Part shown: piece after piece, positions 1 to 5,327 of the stretch | How the letters are laid out: each line of letters opens with the position of its first letter | Position numbering within the stretch: position 1 is the first letter of the stretch | NCBI GenBank assembly: GCA_937135995.1 | Contig: CAKZOF010000239.1 | Coordinates: 1 to 7,259, forward strand | DNA from: an uncultured Pyrinomonas sp. | GTDB taxonomy: Bacteria; Acidobacteriota; Blastocatellia; Pyrinomonadales; Pyrinomonadaceae | Length of the DNA: 7,259 nt | Direction: 5' to 3' | Translations under genes and position numbers: made by a program | The notes under the pieces: generated by a model | What the model was told of the DNA's origin: nothing | The model's input: the letters and a program-made list of their open reading frames with translations, nothing else | The model's database searches: none

Positions 1-206
1 CCAGCGTCGAAACCGGGTACGGTCTCGATCGCAACTACGGCGTCGGCGCGCAGATCCTACACGAACTCGGCTTGCGGCGCATTCTCCTGCTGACAAATCA
101 TCCGCCGCAGCTGTCGGCACTTGAAGGGTTCGAGTTGGAGATCGTCGGTCACGTGCCGCTCGATGTCGAGCGAAGACCGGAATCGGTCGCGGCGACCGAC
201 GATTGA
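1..206 (+). CDS. ribA: GTP cyclohydrolase II (RibA or RibBA), C-terminal part; 5' end outside window
   Basis: Translation from base 3 gives 67 residues ending at a TGA at 204-206. The segments [30 protein letters not shown] and HVPL match in order the C-terminal part of GTP cyclohydrolase II (typically R-x-YGIGAQIL, LLTNNP, LEGYGLEVVERVPL). This enzyme opens the GTP imidazole ring, losing formate and pyrophosphate, as the first step of riboflavin synthesis; it acts in the cytoplasm. Whether a DHBP synthase (RibB) domain is fused in front cannot be seen. Two things are odd. The catalytic-loop motif, usually D-x-R, reads D-R-N-Y here, one residue shorter. The protein also ends about 16 residues after VPL, without the usual YL-x-TK-x-x-K-x-GH tail. 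It could be a divergent paralogue rather than the main riboflavin enzyme. The family call is firm; activity is uncertain. It is followed by 111 bases before the next gene. Confidence 0.83.
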   Translation, partial: SVETGYGLDRNYGVGAQILHELGLRRILLLTNHPPQLSALEGFELEIVGHVPLDVERRPESVAATDD

Positions 207-317
207 CGGTCCGCAGCCTTCTCCCCCGACCGTTCAGACCCCGACGAAAACAGAGCCTCCGCTTGCGCTTTGCGCGGTCGGAAAGTAGTGTATCAGGGAC
301 CGAACAGGTAGTGCTTT
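207..317. other. Intergenic stretch between ribA and the TamB-like gene
   Basis: No gene is visible in these 111 bases. A 5-bp inverted repeat (GACCG/CGGTC, 194-211) surrounds the ribA stop codon but has no T-run after it, so it is not a convincing terminator. A TTGCGC (263-268) and a TAGTGT (286-291), 17 bases apart, each match the sigma-70 consensus at only three of six positions. Whether the TamB-like gene has its own promoter here or is read through from ribA cannot be settled from sequence. Confidence 0.5.
306..310 (+). promoter_or_regulatory. Weak ribosome binding site for the TamB-like gene
   Basis: The short purine-rich AGGTA ends 7 bases before the ATG at 318. It is a partial Shine-Dalgarno match at normal spacing. 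It supports the 318 start over the in-frame TTG at 399 and GTG at 405, which would leave only a few residues before the membrane helix. Confidence 0.35.
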
Positions 318-3300
318 ATGCCCACGGACGAACGCGACGAGCAGCAGAGCGCAGCCGGGCGATTCGATGAGCGGGCCGTTCACCGGAGAAGATGGCGTTT
401 GCCGGTGACGCGTCGTCACGCGTGGCGCGCGTTGATCGTCTTGCTCATCGGCGCCATGATCGCGCTACTTGCTATCATCTTCTTTTACCGGAGCGGACGG
501 CTCGATGCGCTCATCGCCGACCAGCTCATCAGCACGCTCGGCAAGTACAACATCCGCGCCGAGATCGAGGGCTTTCGCTTTCAACTCGGCCCGCGCACGG
601 CGGAGATACGCAACCTCGTCCTTCGCAACGCGACCAACGGCGCGCTGATTGGTCGCGTGCGGCGCATCACGGCACGCGTCCGCATCGAGGATCTCTTCGC
701 GCTCAAGCTCCAGCGCAACATCAATCTCGAAGCGCTCGATGTCGAAGGCTTGGAGCTATGGGTGACCTTCGATGAACAAGGGGGATCGAACTTCGACGGG
801 TTGAGATTGCCGCCGCCGGAGCCGAACCGGCGCATTCTCTTCTCGTATTCAACGGCGCGCATCAGCGTGCGCGATGCGGTGATCCATTATGGCGACGCGC
901 GCCATGAATTGGCTGGCGACGCGCGCAACCTCCAGTTGACGCTCGCGCCCGAAGATCCGCAAGCGCCCGCCGCCGGTTGGGCCAATCTGTTCACACTCGC
1001 TTTTTCGGATTCGAACTTCAGTTTCGATGGACGGCAAATTCAGGGGATCGCACTCGAAGCGCGCGGGTTGATCAATCAAACCAGCGCGCGCATCGACGAA
1101 CTCATCTTGCGCTCGCCCGTTGCGGAAGCGCGAGCTTCGGGTACGTTGGAGGATTGGCGCGCAGCGCGCTACCGCCTCGATGTCGTTTCCACGGTCGATC
1201 TAACGCGCCTTTCGGATCTGTTCGGACCGGAGGTTGCCTTGCGTGGTGCAGGTACATTCAACGGGCGCATTCAAGGTGAAGGGACGAGCTACCGTCTCGA
1301 AGGGCAACTTCTTGCCGACGGTGCCGCCATCGACGGCGTGCGCTTGCAGGGGCTGAACGTTGCAGCGCAAGCCTCGGGGCAGGGGGCGAGTTACGAGGCA
1401 CAGGGGCGTGCCGTCGCCGCACTGCTCAACGCTGGATCGTTTCGTTTGAACATGGTCCAGCTCGCCGGCAACGTGATGGGCACAGGGACGGATTTTCGCT
1501 GGCTCGGAGATCTGCGGACTGCGGCTCTGCGGTCGGGCGCGCTTTCCATCGCTGATCTCGTCTTTCGGGACGTGCGTGCCGAGCTGCGCGAAGGTCTTTT
1601 CAGCGCTTCGTCTTCACAAGGCGGCGCTTCGCAATTAAACTTCTCGTCCGCCCGCGTGTTGGGAGTCGGCGCAAGCGGCGTAACCTTACGGATCGCAGAT
1701 GGGCGCGTGAAGGCCGCGGCTTCGCGCCTTGGCGCTGTTTCCATCGCTGCGCCGAACGCGAAGATCGACAACGTCGCTGCCGATGGCGTCGTCTTCACGG
1801 AGCGAGACAATGGGGCGCTCGTCACGGCCGAGCGCCTGCGCGTCGGAACGCTTGCCGCGGCCGGGGCGCGCACGGGCAGCTTGAACATCGCCGGCGTTCG
1901 GCTCGCGATCGTTGGCGGGCGCGTCGAAGGGCAGAGCAACGATGTTGCGGTCGGCACGGTGACGCTAGAGAACGGGCGCGTCGAGGGCGTTCGTCTCGCC
2001 AACCCGCGCTTCGTGGTCGATGCGCAAGGACGTTACCGTGCGAGCGCCGATTTGAGTCTAGGCGGCGGCATCCTCGGCGAACTCAAACTCGGCAAAGCTT
2101 CGAGCAGCGTGGTCGCGTCCGACGGCCAGATTCAATTTCGCGAGCTTCAAGCCGAGCTGCTCGACGGACGCGCCAGCGGACAGCTCGTCATCGGGACGGC
2201 GCGCGGCGCGTCGTCGCGCGTGCAAGCGGAATTCACCGGACTCGACGTCGGCGCCTTGCTGGCCTTGCTTTCGGGCCGCGCTGTCCCCATTGCCAGCAGG
2301 GCCACTGGCGAAATAGATCTCGCGTTGATTGGAACGGATCTCGAGACCGCTTCCGGAACCGTGCGCGCCCGCTTGAATGCGGCGGGAGACAGCGGCGCAA
2401 CGCCAGTGGAAGGCGAAATCGCTCTCGATGCCGACCGCGGGCTGTTCAACGTCGAACGAGCCGAACTTCGCACCGGAACGACGCGCATCGAAGCGACGGG
2501 GCGGTTCGGTTTGGAGCGCGATTCCGATCTTCGCCTTGCGATCAATTCGGAGAACGCTGGCGAGCTTGAGCGTTTGATCGTTTCGTCGGGGCTCGTGCCG
2601 CAACTGGCCGATGGACTGTCGAGCTACGGCATCGAATTGACAGGGCGTTTCGCCTTCAACGGTGCATTGCGCGGGCCGTTGCGCGATCCGCTGTTCAGCG
2701 GACAAGCGACGCTCGATCCTTTCGTCATCAACGGACGCGACGCAGGCATGTTGAGCGCCACGGTCGAACGAACGCCGGTGGCACTGCGCATCGCGGATGG
2801 ACGTTTGACCGAACGCGACGGCGGGCACATCTCTTTCTCATTGATCATCCCGCGCGAGGGAGAAAACAACGCGCGACTGGAAGCAGCGCTCGAACGCGCC
2901 GATGCGGCGACGCTCGTCGCCGCCGTTCCGGGCTTGAGCGAAAGCGTGCGTGCCGAACTTGGGCAGCTCGGCGCGGTTTCAGGACGTATCGTGGTCGATG
3001 GCTTCCCTGACGCGATGCGCGGCGAAGCGAATCTCACGGTCGGTCCGGGCCGGATTAGCGACGAAGTTTTGCGCGAACTGCGGGCAAGGCTCACGTTCAA
3101 CGGCCGGGAGATCGACATCGCGCAGTTCGACGCGCAGTTTGAAACGGGACGGTTGAGCGCCAACGGACGCGTGACGTTGGGTGCCAGTGCGTTGAGCGAC
3201 GTGCAGTTCGATTTGCGCGCGCAAGGCAGCGGCGTACCTTTCGGCCTGATCGAAGCGCTGGCCGGAAGAGATCTGCCAGTGGAAGGCGTGGTGGACTTTA

Positions 3301-5162
3301 CGGCTTCGGCTTCGGGGGCGCTCGCCGATCCGCGCACGTACCGAATCGCGATCGAGGGCAAGGGGCGCGATGTGACCATCAATGGGCGTCCGGCGGGTGA
3401 TCTGGCGCTGGTGGGGCGCACCGACGGCGGACAGTTCACGCTCGAATTGACCACGGGCCTCTTTGGCCGACCCCAAATGATCACGGCACGCATCGGCTTG
3501 ATCGAGGAAGAGCTTCCGGCAACCATCGAGACGACGTTGACCGATGCCGATCTCGGTCCGCTCCTCGCCGCTTTGATCCCCGACGCCGGGATCCGCGTCA
3601 CGGGACGCGTCAGCGGAAAGATCCGCGCGAACGGTCCGCTCTACGGCGAAGACGGTTTCGGCATCCAAGCGCTGCGCGGAACGGCAGATCTGTCGCAACT
3701 GGCGATTGTCATCGGCGATACACAGATCGCGGCCACAGCTCCGCTTTCAGTGCAGTTCTCGCCGCAACAACTGACCGTTGATGAAACGCGCTTTGCCGGT
3801 CCGGGAACCAACATCATCATGGGTGGCACGTTGGCCCTCGGTTCCGGGGGCAAGCAGCAATTCGTCGCCAATGGCGAATTGAATCTGCGCCTTTTCAATG
3901 GCCTGTCACCGAACATCTTTCTCGGCGGATTAGCGCGCGTTCAATTGCGCGTCAACGGAACCTACGCCGATCCGCGCCTGACGGGGACGGCGCAAGTGGT
4001 CGGCGCTTCGTTCTCCACGTTGCTCACCGACGAGCGTTTGACCATCTCGAGCATCAACGGTACGGTGCGCTTCACCTCGAACCAGGCGCAGATCGAGACG
4101 CTGACGGGGCGTTTGGGTGGCGGGCGCATCTCCGTGCTCGGCGGCGCGTTGCTTGGCGTGCCGACACAATTTCGCTTCACCGTGCGCGCCGAAGACGTGG
4201 TCGTTCCTTTCCCAGAAGGCTTTCGCTCGACGGCGGACGGCGAACTGGTTGTGCAAGGCTCCACCGAAGCACAGATCATCTCCGGAACGATCAACTTGCG
4301 CCGCGCCGAATACCGCCGCGACATAGACCTCGCTGACCTGATCAACCGCCGACGCGAGCCGAGTCTGGCCGAAGGCGGCGGCGCGCTCGGCGCGGCGACG
4401 CAATTGGACCTGCGCGTGGAAGGGCGCGATGCGCTCGTGGTGCGCAACAATCTGGCCGACGTCGTCGGATCGGTCTCGTTGCTGATTCGTGGTTCGCTCG
4501 AAGAGCCGATCGTTTCAGGTCGGATCACCGCGACGCGCGGCACGCTCAACTTTCGCAACGATCGCTACGACATCGTGCGCGCCAGCATAGATCTTCTGCC
4601 ACGCACGAGCGACCCGCTTCTGAACATTCAAGCGGAGACGGAGATTCGCGGCTACCGCATCATCGTCAACCTCAATGGCCCGCTGTCATCGGGATTGCAA
4701 GCGACGGTGCGATCCGAACCGTCGCTTCCGCAGGCCGACATCGTGTCGCTCATCACAACCGGAAGTTTGGCGACCGACGAGCGGTCGCTTTCGACGCTAT
4801 CGCAGACCGGCTTGGGAACAGCGGCGAGCTTGCTGACCGACGCGCTCATCAACGTGCGGGCGCAACGCGCCACGGATCGGTTGTTCGGCTTGAACCGCTT
4901 CGAGATCGACCCGCTCATCGTCGGACGCGGCGGCGCGACGCCCACGGCGCGGCTGACGGTCGGCCGTCAGATCAACCGCAATCTGTCGGTGACCTATTCG
5001 ACCAACTTGACTGCCGAACAGAACCAAGTGGTGATCGTCGAGTACCGAGTCTCGGATCGGCTCTCGTTCGTCGCACAATATACGCAGGGGACGGAAGGAA
5101 ACATCGCATCGACGCGCAACAACAATTTCAGCTTCGAGATCCGGTTCAGGAAACGTTTCTGA
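318..5162 (+). CDS. tamB: TamB/AsmA-like translocation and assembly module protein (TamB C-terminal domain, DUF490)
   Basis: The protein has 1614 residues, somewhat longer than E. coli TamB (about 1260). In order it shows: a charged, Arg-rich cytoplasmic N-terminus (1-36); one membrane helix (about 37-57, ALIVLLIGAMIALLAIIFFY) in N-in orientation; an AsmA-like beta-rich part (about 60-385); about four tandem 36-residue beta repeats (444-586); a series of about 107-residue units (about 640-1400) marked by G-x(3)-D/E-P-type turns such as GPLRDP, GALADP, GTYADP and GSLEEP; and the TamB C-terminal domain (about 1270-1614) with SLPQADIVSLITTG near 1470 and a VGRQINRNLSVTYS-type end. The last residues, FSFEIRFRKRF, alternate aromatic/hydrophobic and polar and finish in Phe. 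There is no cysteine in the whole chain. Known for the family: TamB is held in the inner membrane, crosses the periplasm as a long hydrophobic groove, and docks by its C-terminus on an Omp85 protein; roles in phospholipid transport and outer-membrane protein assembly are reported. The downstream gene encodes such an Omp85 protein, 165 bases away. The function of this particular homologue is inferred. Confidence 0.94.
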   Translation: MPTDERDEQQSAAGRFDERAVHRRRWRLPVTRRHAWRALIVLLIGAMIALLAIIFFYRSGRLDALIADQLISTLGKYNIRAEIEGFRFQLGPRTAEIRNLVLRNATNGALIGRVRRITARVRIEDLFALKLQRNINLEALDVEGLELWVTFDEQGGSNFDGLRLPPPEPNRRILFSYSTARISVRDAVIHYGDARHELAGDARNLQLTLAPEDPQAPAAGWANLFTLAFSDSNFSFDGRQIQGIALEARGLINQTSARIDELILRSPVAEARASGTLEDWRAARYRLDVVSTVDLTRLSDLFGPEVALRGAGTFNGRIQGEGTSYRLEGQLLADGAAIDGVRLQGLNVAAQASGQGASYEAQGRAVAALLNAGSFRLNMVQLAGNVMGTGTDFRWLGDLRTAALRSGALSIADLVFRDVRAELREGLFSASSSQGGASQLNFSSARVLGVGASGVTLRIADGRVKAAASRLGAVSIAAPNAKIDNVAADGVVFTERDNGALVTAERLRVGTLAAAGARTGSLNIAGVRLAIVGGRVEGQSNDVAVGTVTLENGRVEGVRLANPRFVVDAQGRYRASADLSLGGGILGELKLGKASSSVVASDGQIQFRELQAELLDGRASGQLVIGTARGASSRVQAEFTGLDVGALLALLSGRAVPIASRATGEIDLALIGTDLETASGTVRARLNAAGDSGATPVEGEIALDADRGLFNVERAELRTGTTRIEATGRFGLERDSDLRLAINSENAGELERLIVSSGLVPQLADGLSSYGIELTGRFAFNGALRGPLRDPLFSGQATLDPFVINGRDAGMLSATVERTPVALRIADGRLTERDGGHISFSLIIPREGENNARLEAALERADAATLVAAVPGLSESVRAELGQLGAVSGRIVVDGFPDAMRGEANLTVGPGRISDEVLRELRARLTFNGREIDIAQFDAQFETGRLSANGRVTLGASALSDVQFDLRAQGSGVPFGLIEALAGRDLPVEGVVDFTASASGALADPRTYRIAIEGKGRDVTINGRPAGDLALVGRTDGGQFTLELTTGLFGRPQMITARIGLIEEELPATIETTLTDADLGPLLAALIPDAGIRVTGRVSGKIRANGPLYGEDGFGIQALRGTADLSQLAIVIGDTQIAATAPLSVQFSPQQLTVDETRFAGPGTNIIMGGTLALGSGGKQQFVANGELNLRLFNGLSPNIFLGGLARVQLRVNGTYADPRLTGTAQVVGASFSTLLTDERLTISSINGTVRFTSNQAQIETLTGRLGGGRISVLGGALLGVPTQFRFTVRAEDVVVPFPEGFRSTADGELVVQGSTEAQIISGTINLRRAEYRRDIDLADLINRRREPSLAEGGGALGAATQLDLRVEGRDALVVRNNLADVVGSVSLLIRGSLEEPIVSGRITATRGTLNFRNDRYDIVRASIDLLPRTSDPLLNIQAETEIRGYRIIVNLNGPLSSGLQATVRSEPSLPQADIVSLITTGSLATDERSLSTLSQTGLGTAASLLTDALINVRAQRATDRLFGLNRFEIDPLIVGRGGATPTARLTVGRQINRNLSVTYSTNLTAEQNQVVIVEYRVSDRLSFVAQYTQGTEGNIASTRNNNFSFEIRFRKRF

Positions 5163-5327
5163 ACGAAATCGACCGGCGCGATGGATGCGCAGAGGGGGCC
5201 GGGACGCGGGCTAGATTTTTGCAAGCGGAGCGCTTTGAAAGGCGCCGAGCCGCAGTCGGCTCGACTTCCCGGACGTAAACGACCTTCATCGTCGCTCGCG
5301 GAAAAGTCGAATCACAGCGTGCCGTTC
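5163..5327. other. Intergenic stretch between the TamB-like and Omp85 genes
   Basis: These 165 bases hold no separate gene. The frame shared by both flanking genes has no stop codon here, and contains an ATG at 5181 and a GTG at 5319. A five-T run (5216-5220) follows a G-rich stretch without a matching C-rich arm, so I see no intrinsic terminator. This is compatible with co-transcription of the two large genes. The only structured element is the hairpin at 5246-5263. Confidence 0.5.
5246..5263 (+). other. GC-rich hairpin (7-bp stem, 4-base loop) between the TamB-like and Omp85 genes
   Basis: CGAGCCG, loop CAGT, then CGGCTCG form a perfect inverted repeat, six of the seven pairs being G-C. 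The next bases are ACTTCCC, so there is no T-tract and it is not a standard intrinsic terminator. It lies 64 bases before the chosen start of the Omp85 gene. It could stabilise mRNA ends, set the ratio of the two proteins, or be chance in GC-rich DNA. Confidence 0.4.

Noticed and set aside
194..211. Intrinsic terminator at the ribA stop codon
   Set aside because: The stem is only 5 bp with an 8-base loop and there is no T-run after it.
263..291. Sigma-70 promoter ahead of the TamB-like gene
   Set aside because: The spacing of 17 is good, but both hexamers match at only three of six positions, which is expected by chance.
1391..3698. Long antisense open frames over the TamB-like gene (203, 256, 325 and 239 codons)
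   Set aside because: They are mirror frames of GC-rich coding sequence, overlap one another, are rich in Arg, Ser, Ala and Pro, and show no recognisable domain. The + strand product is a clear family member throughout.
5216..5220. Five-T run after a G-rich stretch as a terminator downstream of the TamB-like gene
   Set aside because: The upstream bases are G-rich on one strand only and cannot form a stem.
5181..5327. Upstream ATG at 5181 as the Omp85 start
   Set aside because: It would place 49 polar, Arg/Ser/Pro-rich residues before a good Sec signal peptide. A start at 5328 or 5319 is more sensible.
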